Origin: Azolla caroliniana
Lineage: Eukaryota > Polypodiophyta
Reading direction: 5' to 3'
DNA length: 64,000 nucleotides
Assembly: GCA_043228905.1 (NCBI GenBank)
Contig: JBHGNT010000016.1
Location: 7,626,001-7,690,000, forward strand
The translations under genes were made by a program, and so were the position numbers. Numbering within the stretch: the stretch's first letter is position 1; each line of letters begins with the position of its first letter. The notes beneath the pieces were generated by a model, which ran no database searches, was not told the DNA's origin, and worked only from the letters and a program-made list of their open reading frames with translations. This document shows, one piece after another, positions 42,569 to 52,312 of the stretch.

Positions 42569-42898
42569 ACTCCCCGCCACCTACAAACGGGATTTTGAAA
42601 CCATAATTGACACGCGTTTTTTCCCCACTTACATAAGCTTTAGTCGAAACCCCCGTTCTCCCTTTGCCGGCCACAACACCTGCACCTGGCTCACCGGCCC
42701 CAAGAAAGATTTCTTCACAACAACTGACCAACTGCAGGAAATCCGGCTACCATCATTGAACATCCACCGTCTTTGCCATCATCTCCGCCGCCACCCGCCC
42801 CCCGAAGAACCCCCCTAATGAATCCTACTCGCCCCTGACGCCCGAAGCTCCCCTCCCATAGTGCACCCAAGAGTGTGCACTCATTGGGTTGGGGGGGA
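42569..42898 (+). other. E 3' non-coding region and polypurine tract
   Basis: C-rich sequence between the F insertion and E's 3' LTR. A reading frame of about 70 codons (to 42818) has no recognisable domain. It ends in the polypurine tract GGGTTGGGGGGGA (42886-42898), directly followed by TGTTAAGCGC, the LTR start. Confidence 0.6.
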
Positions 42899-42944
42899 TG
42901 TTAAGCGCTTGGATAATAACACAACCAGTCACGAATAAGAGCGC

Positions 42945-43674
42945 TGTCGTAGTGTATTTTGTACACTACGTGAAAAACGTATATAGTATTAGATTCAATA
43001 AAAAATGAAGAAATAGAAGAAAATAGCAAAATAAATGGAACATGCATAGGGCAAGATTCGAACCTTGCACCTCCATGTTAATAATGTAATGTCTTACCAT
43101 TACACTAGCATTTCATTAGTGTTAAAGCATAGATGTCCCACATAGAAAGGTAAATTCACGCTAGGATAAACATTAGAAAAACGCATAACAAAAGAAAAAG
43201 CTACACATACACATCTAGCGTGCATGATAAAAAACGCACAAGTTAGAAAAAAGCATGATCACTTTAGATAAAGCATATAGTCTATCTATAGGAAAAGCAT
43301 GGGGTCTATAGTTAGAGAAAAAGCATGGATTACTAAAGACTTCCTCATCACTACATAAGGATGGGGAGCACAATGTAATTGTGTGTGAAAAATATTTGGA
43401 AACTAGATATGTTTCTAAAAAACACCAATTAATAAACTATACTCGTGGGATTCACGAGAATTCTATATCATTCTCTTTCAACCGAAGTTTATATTCTTAT
43501 ATTCATATTGATTAATCTAATACAATACACTCGTGGGATTCACGAGTTTGCTATAACTCTTTCTTACAACATATTTATATTCTTATTAGCCTTAAAACTC
43601 TCCTCTTCCTAGTCCAAAACCCCAGCGGTTCCCACCCGACTCACGCAAACGATCCGGAGCCGAAAGGCACGACA
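42945..43674 (+). mobile_element. G 5' LTR
   Basis: TGTCGTAGTGTATTTTG...GGCACGACA. It shares both ends and the R/U5 layout with F but little of U3. It holds the tRNA-like block (43055-43107), ACATAAGG as a poor TATA candidate (43354), and two perfect hairpins CTCGTG-GGATT-CACGAG at 43442-43458 and 43530-43546. Confidence 0.93.
43055..43107 (-). other. tRNA-like A/B boxes, antisense in G U3
   Basis: Minus strand TAGTGTAATGG (43107-43097) has T8, G10, Y11, A14, R15, G18, G19 and, after one base, A21 of a tRNA D-arm. GGTTCGAATC (43064-43055) is a near-perfect B box. GCAAG/CTTGC flank the T-loop. An identical copy is at 45846-45898. Confidence 0.65.
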
Positions 43675-43712
43675 CAGTTGGTGAACCCGACGTGAAGACG
43701 GGTGGCAAGGAG

Positions 43713-45734
43713 ATGGAGAATCAACAAGAGGCGATGAACATGATGATGATAATGTTTGAGCGGATGCAACAAGAACAACGTGCGATGTCGGAGATGAAGG
43801 CGGCAGTAGAGCGGCTTCTGCGACGAAACGGGGAATTCAACGGTAAGGGTGTGTCACGCTACCTACGTGAATATAAGGCGGAGATGATGCAATATCGGAT
43901 ACCGGAAGGATTGCAAGTGATATCCTTTAGTCGGGTGGCCTCGGACGAACTACAAGAGAGAATCCACAAGATACAACAACAAAACTCGACATGGGAGTCC
44001 TTTGAAGAAGCTTTACGGGAGGCATATGACTATGAGAGATGGACGGGACGAGATCGACGAGAATTCGACGAATGGGTGGCGTCGGAGAAGACTCACCGAA
44101 GTGCAACGCAAGCGTTCCTAGAGTTCGAGCATCGTTTTGCTCGACTCTCGGAGCGGGAACGAAGATTGGTGGGAGAAGATAAAGTCTTAATGTTCGTAAG
44201 ATCGATCGATCGGAAAGAAAGGATGGACATTGGGATCGAACTCGAAGATGATGACGGTGCGAACGGTCTTACTGAGGATTGGGCCAAAGTCGAAAGGGTA
44301 TGCCGAAGACATGATGAAAGGAAGCTGAGAATCTCGTCAACAACGACATGGCCGATGAAGGATGGTCGATTGAGGAAAAACGATGAAGCCAATATGAAGG
44401 CCGAAATACAACATGATGGTACCACGGGAGAAAGAGTGGAACAAGACACCCACTCGTCTTGTGAAAGAACGATGGCGAAGGATAAGGCCGATAATTCAAG
44501 TGTAGAAGGAAATTTCGGGATACAAGTGCCCGAGACATCGGGTCAAAAAGGGGTAAGCATAATAGATGTTTGCATAATTGATGCAGATAAAGAGTGTGAA
44601 GCGGATGTGATTAAGGAGGTAGCCACAAAAGACGAAATCGAATCGGAGGTGGCTATAGACGAATCAATGGCGGATTGCCATATCGAGACTTCCCCACCAC
44701 TGATTCCAGAGACTCCGGCGGTTGCGATCGAAAGGCAACGTGAGACCGAAGAGACGGAAGGTGGCGGAGAGAAAACGAATGTCGAAGCCGACGAATACGA
44801 TGAAGAGATAGCCGAGAAGAATGCTAAGGGTGAAACTACGAAAGAAGGTAATATCGAGGATTCATGCCAACAATATCTAGAGACTTCGGCGATTGTGTCC
44901 GAGAACCAACGTGAGACCGGAGAGACGGGAGATGGCGGCGAGGAAGGTAAAGTCGGAAGTCGGTTCGGATGGAAAATGATCAATCCGAAATTCCAATCTA
45001 AAAGAAAGTGCGACAATGCGGAGGTCGGGTCTACGACGGGAGAAGCGCGTAATACAGAGCACGCTCTACGGCGAATAAAGAAACGCGTGTTATGGGGAAT
45101 AAAGAAGCACGCGCTACGGCGAGAAAAGAAGCATGCATTACAACCACACGAGGACCGAACAACGAGCACATATCGGAGGACCTACGTGGCGAACAACGGA
45201 AAGAAGTGCCGAAAGTCGAACCGGACAAGGCAGGTGAAAACGAAGAAAAGAAAGCAAATCCGGAAGAAAAGAAAAGAAAAGAAACCGACCCGAAAGAGCA
45301 CTGAATCGGTAAAAACCGACCAACCGAGTCCGGATCGACCGAATACAAATCGGAAAGGAAGCCGAACTAAACGAAAGACGATCCGACGAGACCGAATCGG
45401 AAGTAAGCTAATCCGACTAAACCGAAAATCCGAAAAGAAGTCGAGATTGATGAAGAAAAGAAAGAGGGCAAGAAAAGATACTACCGCGGATGACAAGGAC
45501 CAAGCGGGCCATGCAAAAAGCGAACGAAGACTATGGTGGATCGGATGTCGACAATGGTTCGGGTGGAAAGAATGGATGTGCTCCAAATGGAGAGACAGAG
45601 TCAACATAACAAGAGAAGTCGAGGGTACTACGAGCCGGCAACGAAACCAATCGGGTAGAGACCAGACGGAGGAGACTAACAAACACCAACAACTTCGGCA
45701 CATACCGGAGGATGTGCGGGTTTGGAGGGGGTGA
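43713..45734 (+). CDS. G gag-like protein
   Basis: The first ATG of the frame is 43713 (MENQQEAMNMMMIMFERM), giving 673 aa; the frame is open upstream to GTG 43692. Residues 1-215 match F gag (NGEFNGKGVSRYLREYKAEMM, WESFEEALREAY, FLEFEHRFARLSERERRLV). After that it differs: no CCHC knuckle, a long acidic part with two similar ETSxxI..RQRETxETxxGGE segments (about 322-350 and 390-410), then a very basic tail (about 440-590, Lys/Arg runs) and a Trp-rich end. The basic tail could replace the knuckle in RNA binding; that is inference. The stop lies at the 3' LTR edge. Confidence 0.85.
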   Translation: MENQQEAMNMMMIMFERMQQEQRAMSEMKAAVERLLRRNGEFNGKGVSRYLREYKAEMMQYRIPEGLQVISFSRVASDELQERIHKIQQQNSTWESFEEALREAYDYERWTGRDRREFDEWVASEKTHRSATQAFLEFEHRFARLSERERRLVGEDKVLMFVRSIDRKERMDIGIELEDDDGANGLTEDWAKVERVCRRHDERKLRISSTTTWPMKDGRLRKNDEANMKAEIQHDGTTGERVEQDTHSSCERTMAKDKADNSSVEGNFGIQVPETSGQKGVSIIDVCIIDADKECEADVIKEVATKDEIESEVAIDESMADCHIETSPPLIPETPAVAIERQRETEETEGGGEKTNVEADEYDEEIAEKNAKGETTKEGNIEDSCQQYLETSAIVSENQRETGETGDGGEEGKVGSRFGWKMINPKFQSKRKCDNAEVGSTTGEARNTEHALRRIKKRVLWGIKKHALRREKKHALQPHEDRTTSTYRRTYVANNGKKCRKSNRTRQVKTKKRKQIRKKRKEKKPTRKSTESVKTDQPSPDRPNTNRKGSRTKRKTIRRDRIGSKLIRLNRKSEKKSRLMKKRKRARKDTTADDKDQAGHAKSERRLWWIGCRQWFGWKEWMCSKWRDRVNITREVEGTTSRQRNQSGRDQTEETNKHQQLRHIPEDVRVWRG

Positions 45735-45735
45735 G

Positions 45736-46465
45736 TGTCGTAGTGTATTTTGTACACTACGTGAAAAACGTATATAGTATTAGATTCAATAAAAAATGAA
45801 GAAATAGAAGAAAATAGCAAAATAAATGGAACATGCATAGGGCAAGATTCGAACCTTGCACCTCCATGTTAATAATGTAATGTCTTACCATTACACTAGC
45901 ATTTCATTAGTGTTAAAGCATAGATGTCCCACATAGAAAGGTAAATTCACGCTAGGATAAACATTAGAAAAACGCATAACAAAAGAAAAAGCTACACATA
46001 CACATCTAGCGTGCATGATAAAAAACGCACAAGTTAGAAAAAAGCATGATCACTTTAGATAAAGCATATAGTCTATCTATAGGAAAAGCATGGGGTCTAT
46101 AGTTAGAGAAAAAGCATGGATTACTAAAGACTTCCTCATCACTACATAAGGATGGGGAGCACAATGTAATTGTGTGTGAAAAATATTTGGAAACTAGATA
46201 TGTTTCTAAAAAACACCAATTAATAAACTATACTCGTGGGATTCACGAGAATTCTATATCATTCTCTTTCAACCGAAGTTTATATTCTTATATTCATATT
46301 GATTAATCTAATACAATACACTCGTGGGATTCACGAGTTTGCTATAACTCTTTCTTACAACATATTTATATTCTTATTAGCCTTAAAACTCTCCTCTTCC
46401 TAGTCCAAAACCCCAGCGGTTCCCACCCGACTCACGCAAACGATCCGGAGCCGAAAGGCACGACA
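45736..46465 (+). mobile_element. G 3' LTR
   Basis: Appears identical to 42945-43674 over 730 bp when read side by side, with both hairpins and the tRNA-like block. Identical LTRs mean a very recent insertion. Confidence 0.93.
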
Positions 46466-46929
46466 GCGCATCAACAAGGACGTAGTACAAAGAGGAAACG
46501 GCAAGAGGAAAAGAACGCAAAGAGACGTTCAAGTGGGAAAGGCCCATACCCTAAACATGAAAGCTATATAAACCACATAGTAGTGGCTTTGTGGGGGCTC
46601 TCCCATTTGTAATGATCTCCTATTGATTAGAGCTAGAGCTTCCTCTCCTCCTTCTTGTAACCTTTTAACATAAGAGAGATTAGTGAGGTGTTTAGTTAGA
46701 GAACACTAATCTCTCTCCTTATTGGTGTCTTAATCTATTAACCTATTGTCTATGAGAGAGAGCTTGAGAGAGTGAGAGAGATATCGTGCTCAATCATTTA
46801 CTAATCATTAAGTGAGTGTGAGGCTTGGAGGTATCCGACAACCATCTCCGCCCGATTCGCCATCAAGAGGGTATACGCCAGTTTGAATCCCGCCACGACA
46901 TCGAGGAGCTTACTCCATCGATGCATAGA

Positions 46930-49034
46930 TCCTTAACAATCTTTGTGAAGAACCTTGCACCATTGATCCATTCTAAAAGACTTGAGATAAGGGGAAATGC
47001 ATAGCTATTCTTGATGGTGACCTTATTCAAGCCACAGTAATCTATGACGAGACGAAGTGATCCATCCTTTTTCTTGACGATGAAAATGGGTGCGCCGGCT
47101 GGAGATTTCGAATGTCAAATGAAACCATTTGCCAAATTCTCCTCTATATAGGCTCGAAGGACTTCTAGCTCGGTTGGTGACAAATTGTAGATCGGTCCCC
47201 CCGGTGGCTCTTTTCCCGGTTGTAAATCGATGGGGCAATCATACGGTCAATGGTGAGGAAGCGTATTGGCTTGTACTTTATCGAACACATCGGCATAATG
47301 ACGATACTTCTCTAGAAGTTGAACGGTGGACTCCTCTTTAGTGGTGTTGGAGGGTTTTACTAATACTGCGAAGAGAAACATTTCTTCCTTGCGTCCTTCC
47401 TCACGCAACTGATGTAGCGAAATGGTTGCAATCTTATGAGTAAATCTTTGGGTTTGTCGATACTGGATTTCTCTTGTTCTCCAATCTATGTCTGGGTTAT
47501 GTAATTTGAACCATGGTAATCCCAAAACAATGGGATGTTCTGGGATACTAATTATATTAAAGGATACTACACATGCTAAATTATCTAGAACGATATTAAC
47601 GGGCTCTGACTCTTCTATGATATTTTCGGAAGCAATGGGACGACCATCAATGACTACTACAGAGGCTGGACACGAGAGTTTTCTTAGGGATATCTGATGA
47701 GCTTGGGCAAAATTCCTATCCATGAAGCAAGAATTAGCTCTGGAATCTAGGAGTGTTGAGACATGTACTGGAGAGGTACTTTTAGTATTAACGGTTACTT
47801 GGGCTAAGAACACATTGCTAACTTGCTTAGAGGGAATGGATAGATCTAGGGTTGTCCAACCAAAGGCTCCTATTTTGATTGGACTTAGTCGTTTAACTCT
47901 TCTTCTAATTGACTAAGGACATCAAATTTGTTCAATAGATTTGGGCTATTAGGACTATTGGGACTATCAAATATTCCTACTAAAATAGACTCGGATTTAG
48001 TAGAATTAGAACTAGCAACTATTTGGTTCACCTATCTTCTTGGCCTATGGGGACAGTTCACTTCAATATGCCCTAGTCCACTGCAATAAAGACATAGTCG
48101 ATTTGCTCGGCATCACTGCTTTTCTTCTTCCGATAATGGTCCACGACGACATGTAGTGTCAATTTCCATCGGAGTTGGAGTATTCACTAGAGACACATTA
48201 TATGACTCCCTTGGAAAAGGTTTTGCTAACACTGAGGTGTAGGTGGGCTCTGATCTTGCCCTTTGCATCTAGAACTGACATTCTGAACATCGTTCGAAAA
48301 GACGGTTGTCGCATCTCAGCACGCGACTGATTGCTTCTATCAATGACTTTGGTTCTTCAGGGAAGGTCAAGAGTAAATCCTTGACATCGTTACGTAGACC
48401 ATTACGAAATTGCTCCATAAGTGCTTGGTCATCCTAGGGGATATCGAAGGCAAGTAGGCAGAAATCTGCACCGTATGCGGAGGCTGGACGATCACCTTGA
48501 CGTAATCGTCGGATTTTGTTGATTGTTGTCCTTATGTTGTCAGTATCTCCAAAACAGGCTTTAAACTCACTTAAAAACTCTTCAAAATTGTTTAGTAAAG
48601 GAGATTCCTTTTCTAACAACGGAGCGAACCATGCCAAAGCTGAGCCACTTAACAACGTGCCTACTAAACCCACTCGTGATGCATCATTGGGATATCAGGA
48701 AGGATGCATTTGAATGACTAATCGTACCTAATTAAGGAATTCTCTAAATTGTGATTGTGTTCCATCGAATTTCATGGGAAGGTCGGTCTTGGGTTCTTTA
48801 TGAACCCCTTGCGTACTGGGTCCTTGTTGTTCCATTGTTGCTATGGTTGCTTCGAGCTGTTGCACACGTAACGCAAGTTCCCCGTGTTGTTGTTGCGTCT
48901 GCTGCTTCTCTAAGGAGATTTGTTGAAGCTCCCCCAACAGTCGTTGATTTTCATGTTCCAAGGCGAGAAACTTCTCTTTCAAGCATTGCAACTCTGAAAA
49001 AACTGATTGATATTCTTGAGCGCTAACAGTGGCT
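46930..49034 (-). pseudogene. C gag, protease and start of RT
   Basis: Minus strand from 49036: the gag start codon of B (ATGGCCACC) is ATAGCCACT here, so the AUG is lost. Coiled-coil region LKEKFLALEHENQRLLGELQQISLEK (48991-48900), capsid blocks (48434-48673) and the frameshift signal (47854-47897) are recognisable. The protease reads LLDSRANSCFMDRN (catalytic Gly to Arg). RT reads through [10 protein letters not shown] region and stops at 46930 where E begins. There are many small indels. Confidence 0.85.
47854..47897 (-). promoter_or_regulatory. C gag-pol -1 frameshift signal
   Basis: GTTAAAC (47897-47891), spacer GACTAA with the gag stop, arms GTCCAATCAAA (47884-47874) and TTTGGTTGGAC (47864-47854), 9-nt loop. 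Compared with B, G-U/C-G at stem positions 6 and 7 became A-U/U-G, so pairing is kept. Confidence 0.75.
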
Positions 49035-49117
49035 ATAGTATGAGAGAAAAAAGGAAGAAGAGATTAGTATGAAGGGAGGGAGAAGTAAGAAGATAAAGGA
49101 AGAGAAGGAAGGAGACA

Positions 49118-49129
49118 AAATCGGTTCAA
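49118..49129 (-). promoter_or_regulatory. C self-complementary primer site
   Basis: Minus strand TTGAACCGATTT, two bases from the 5' LTR, complementary to AAATCGGTTCAA at 49333-49322 in the LTR. Same geometry as B. Confidence 0.7.
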
Positions 49130-49131
49130 AC

Positions 49132-49548
49132 TGTCAGGAGCAGTACTAAGACAGAGAAGGAATTAGTACTAAAAGATGAGGATTAGTACTAAGGGAGGTG
49201 TAGAACTCTCAAGAGAAGGAAAGAGTGAGTGTGTGAGAGAGAGAGAGAGAATGATGATAACAAAAGATATATATTCTGTTAAGAGAATATACAATAGTAG
49301 ATAGGAGACTTAAGACTGGCATTGAACCGATTTGGTTCGAAATAATGCCGTGTGCCTCCTTTTATAGTGTTCTCAAGAGTACTCCTGAAGTTTCTAGAAT
49401 GTTCCAAAGAAATCTGAAATATACATCAATTTTTTATAGTAAAACTTAAATGAAAATAATATATTTTGTATTACAACATAGTCTAATGGTCAAGAGCTCG
49501 ACTCATGTAACATAAAGTCATGGGTTCGAGTCTTGCCATATCATGACA
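49132..49548 (-). mobile_element. C 5' LTR
   Basis: Minus strand TGTCATGATATGG...CTCCTGACA, 417 bp, clearly related to the B LTR but shorter in the GA repeat and diverged. TATA T at 49366, predicted transcript start at 49333. The tRNA-like block lies at 49479-49532. Confidence 0.88.
49479..49532 (+). other. tRNA-like A/B boxes, antisense in C U3
   Basis: TAGTCTAATGG (49479-49489) is a full match to tRNA positions 8-19, and GGTTCGAGTC (49523-49532) is a near-canonical B box. Span 54 nt. Confidence 0.6.
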
Positions 49549-50630
49549 ATCATTGTATGGACTCAATAATCTCCTAGGTTATGGTTTCAAAAATTTAACA
49601 ATTTTATGCTCTCACATGGCTATTCTAAATTGTTATCAGAACTATATATATACATTAGACATAATCATACAACTAATCGGTTGTTAGTGGTAGCATTATA
49701 TGTAGATGACATTCCTATAGTCGAAACACCATCTAAAATTATTCAAGCAAAGCTAGAGCTTCCCAAAGCATTTTCAATAACAGATTCAGGTTCCCTATCT
49801 TATTTCCTAGGCATGCAAGTTACGCGTGATCGTAGTATGGGCACTTTGATAATTCATCAAAATAAATTCATTAATGAAATTTTGAAATCCTTCAGAATGC
49901 TAAACATTAAACCTTACACTACTCCCTTATCACTAACATGTAACTTAAGCATATCTGATGGTCCAACCACAAAAAGAGATATTAATTTTATGCAGCAATT
50001 TCCTTTTAAACAATTAATAGGAAAAATTCGATATTTAGTCACAAGAACTCGTCCTGACCGTTGTTTTGCAATTAATTATCGTTCATGCTTTATGCATAAC
50101 CCTAGCCTTATGCATTGGAAATCACTTCAATGAGTTATGCGATATCTAAAACACACATCTAACTATAGATTAACATATAAATGATCCCAATCTGAAAGAC
50201 CAATCAAAACACTTGTTGGTTGGTCTGATTCGGATTGGGGGGGGACACTGATTCTCGAAGATCTACTGCTAGTTTTTCTTTTATAATGGCGGGAGCAACA
50301 GTGACGTGGAAATTGAAAAAACAAGAATCTGTGACACTCTCATTGGCTAAAGCTGAATTCGTGGTAGTGGCGTTGGCTGCTAAAGGACTATGGTTGCAAA
50401 TACTGTTAAAGGAACTCCAACTAATATGTGAACCACTTCAATTGAAAATCTTCTGCGGCAATATATCATGTATCTGCTTAACAAAGAATCCAAAGCACTC
50501 AGAGAAAACCAAGCATGTGGATTTAAAATATCACTTTATACGAGAGTTGGCCGACCTTAGAGTTTACATCGACAAATCATATGTGGGCTAATTTTCTAGC
50601 AAAGGCGCTCCCTCCAGAAAAATAAAATAA
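49549..50630 (+). pseudogene. Element K: copia RT / RNase H remnant, D family
   Basis: Begins without spacer at the C LTR end: matches D from the SLYGLKQSPRLWFQKF region to the C-terminus (FNNFMLSHGYSKLL, VALYVDDIPIV with YVDD intact, SDGPTTKRDINFMQQFPFKQLIGKIRYL, SDSDWGG then a one-base shift at 50240, TLSLAKAEFVVVALAAKGLWLQ). Stops at 50131-50133 and 50182-50184. The upstream half of K should lie left of C but is not in the window. Confidence 0.85.
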
Positions 50631-50860
50631 TTACTTTAGCATACATAAAAAGAAAAATAATATATAAAAACGAAAAGCTACACAATATGAAAACGTGCAC
50701 CCCAAAAATAGGGTGCACCTATAACCACCACATTCCCTCTATGTGTAGTCGGTTGGTTGTAGAGAGAGAGACAAAACATTCATTTAATAAAGTTTCTTCT
50801 CTCTCTCTCTCTCTCTCTCCCTCTCTTTCTATTTCTTATTTCCTATACTAACAAGAGGAA
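50631..50860 (+). mobile_element. K 3' LTR, decayed
   Basis: Related to the D LTR in plus orientation. The GTGCACCCC-AAAAA-TAGGGTGCACC hairpin (50695-50719), the CAACCGAC-like TCGGTTGGTTGTAGAGAGAGAG block and the CT-rich end are shared. The start is blurred because the polypurine tract is lost. Confidence 0.65.
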
Positions 50861-51119
50861 TTCCGGCTCTACTGCGATAGTCAAAGTGTCATCCACCTCG
50901 CGAAGAATGCGGTCTACCATTCCCGGACCAAGCACATCCAAAGAAGATATCACTAGCTCCGGGAGAAGGTAGAAGATTAAGAATTCTTGCTGACGAATAT
51001 CCATACGGAGGAGAACGGGTCAGACATGCTGACCAAGGTACTATCAACCGACAAGTTGGGCATGTGCAGGAGACAGATCAAATTGACAAGGCATCCCATG
51101 TCGAAGTCAAGGGGGAGTT
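50861..51119 (+). pseudogene. Copia RNase H end (J family)
   Basis: EFRLYCDSQSVIHLAKNAVYHSRTKHIQRRYH, one TAG, then ENGSDMLTKVLSTDKL matches J at 10245-10445. The polypurine tract AAGGGGGAGTT follows at 51109-51119. The breakpoint with K is at about 50861. Confidence 0.8.
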
Positions 51120-51660
51120 TGTTGGGAATTCAGTCCCTCTGGATGGGATCTGGATGAGAACCGAAAACCGGATCAGATGGATCCGGAAGGTCTCCGAATG
51201 GATCCAGTGTGAACCGAATCTAGGGACATATTTGTAAATATGTTTCTGATGTGCCTGTCATGGCTATATTTGTAAATATTCCTAAAGTCATATAAGTATA
51301 AATATGACTTAGGGCAATCACTTTAGAGTATTAGTAGTTGTTGCCATTATTACTGCTGTATAGACATAGAGAGAGCGTGAGAGAGAGTGTGAGTGAAATA
51401 CATAAAGTATTTTTTGTTGTAACCGCTAGATGACGAAGGTATAGAGCTCGAGGTCGTTGCCTTTGAGTCTCGCATTGTATCCTCTTCTCATAGTGACAGT
51501 TGGAGTATGTGGGTTCCCATGGTTTTTCCCTATTAAGGTTTTCCACGTAAACATTTGGTCTCGTCTCATCCTGTGTAAATGCACTAAACCGTTATATTCC
51601 TATTTTCTGCTTTCTTCCATTAAGTGATTGAGACTCGGTTTGGTCGAGCGCTATTCCGCA
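51120..51660 (+). mobile_element. Copia 3' LTR (J/I/M family)
   Basis: Starts TGTTGGGAATTCAGTCCC, TATA region AGTATAAATATGAC (51296-51309), GAGGTCGTTGCC, TTTTCCACGTAAAC and GGTTTGGTCGAGCGC near the end. It lacks the long U3 repeat arrays of I and M. The end is estimated. Confidence 0.75.
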
Positions 51661-52312
51661 CAACTTGACCATCACCCGTCCAAACCTCAACTATCTAGTC
51701 GGATTGATCAGTCAGTTTATGTCACAACCGAAGACCAAACATCTTCTGTGTACGCAAAGGATTTTGCGATATGTTAGTGGCACAAAGGACAAGGCGTTGC
51801 TTTATCGGGCAGGTGTAGTCAAATAGCTTGTCAACTACACGGATGCCGATTGCGCCGGAAATGTCGACGATCACATGTCAACATCAAGGTTTGCATTTTC
51901 ACTTGGAAGCGCCGCGATCACTTGGAGCAGCAAGAAGCAGTCGACAGTTGCACTGTAGAACACGGAGGCGGAATACAGAGGAGCGGCTATTGCGACATGC
52001 AAGGCCATATGGCTCAAAAGGCTCTTGACGGATCTACATACGAAGGTTGCCGATCCGACGACGATCTTTTGCGACAACCTCAGTAGCATCCAACTTGCGA
52101 AGAATCCCGTCTTCCACACCGGACGAAGCACATTGAGGTGCACTATCATTTTGTCTGTGAGCATGTTCTCTCTAGTGAAGCCGACCATGTATATATTCCA
52201 ACTTATCAGAAGGTGGCCAATATCTTCACCAAACCTCTCGGCTTGGACAAGTTGCCGCAATCCTCAAGCATGCTTGGCATACAGCACCTCAAATTTCCGA
52301 ATTTGAGGGGGA
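51661..52312 (+). pseudogene. Element L: copia RNase H remnant
   Basis: A different copia family: LVGLISQFMSQPKTKHLLCTQRILRYVSGTKDKALLY, DADCAGNVDDHMSTSRFAFSLGSAAITWSSKKQSTVAL, TTIFCDNLSSIQLAKNPVFHTG, then, after a one-base shift, HYHFVCEHVLSSEADHVYIPTYQKVANIFTKPLGLDKL. A stop falls in place of the Ser before TEAEYR. First polypurine-like tract TTGAGGGGGAGA at 52301-52312. Confidence 0.85.

Larger units (their letters stand above)
42945..46465 (+). mobile_element. Element G: gag-only, non-autonomous LTR retrotransposon
   Basis: LTRs 42945-43674 and 45736-46465 are both 730 bp, and I find no difference between them. Flanked by GCGC (42941-42944, 46466-46469), or AGCGC if the terminal A is shared. 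A primer-site-like TTGGTGAACCCGACGTG (43678-43694) and polypurine tract TTTGGAGGGGGTGAG (45721-45735) are intact. The 2,061-bp interior holds one long gag-like frame and no protease, RT or integrase. Leader and gag start are close to F, so an F-type element is the likely helper. Confidence 0.93.
19676..46925 (+). mobile_element. Element E: Tat-like gypsy element, host of D, F and G
   Basis: The pieces are 19676-22650 (leader and gag), 33706-35504 (protease and reverse transcriptase start), 42569-42944 (3' non-coding region, polypurine tract, first 46 bp of the 3' LTR) and 46470-46925 (rest of the 3' LTR). The reverse transcriptase block IDGFSGYNQI and the FAWSY entry are typical of the Tat/Athila branch of plant gypsy elements. 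Its 5' LTR is missing, together with about 78 bp of host element C. It is old and broken by stops, and most of the reverse transcriptase, RNase H and integrase is deleted. Confidence 0.75.
42899..46925 (+). mobile_element. E 3' LTR, split by element G
   Basis: 42899-42944 plus 46470-46925, about 500 bp without G. It starts TGTTAAGCGC; a TATA box GCTATATAAACC lies at 46561-46572, and an AG-rich transcribed part (46750-46785) follows. The exact end (near GATGCA at 46925) is uncertain because no second copy survives. Confidence 0.7.
11149..49548 (-). mobile_element. Element C: chromovirus split by insertions H and E
   Basis: Three minus-strand pieces form one element of the B family: 46930-49548 (5' LTR, gag, protease, start of reverse transcriptase), 17799-19675 (rest of reverse transcriptase, RNase H, integrase) and 11149-11253 (integrase C-terminal part). 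The 11253/17799 break is exactly the insertion of H, with GTGAC on both sides. At the 19675/46930 break about 78 bp of C are missing compared with B (29187-29264), together with the 5' LTR of E. The 3' end and 3' LTR are lost where J begins. C itself sits in copia K, whose coding sequence starts directly at 49549. Confidence 0.8.

Noticed and set aside
43055-43107. Genuine tRNA gene in the G LTR
   Set aside because: A and B boxes are good, but no acceptor stem or convincing anticodon arm can be drawn, and the block is inside both LTRs. Called tRNA-like only.
44500-45734. Envelope-like or captured host gene at the end of the G frame
   Set aside because: It is continuous with gag, has no signal peptide or membrane segment, and is mostly charged low-complexity sequence.
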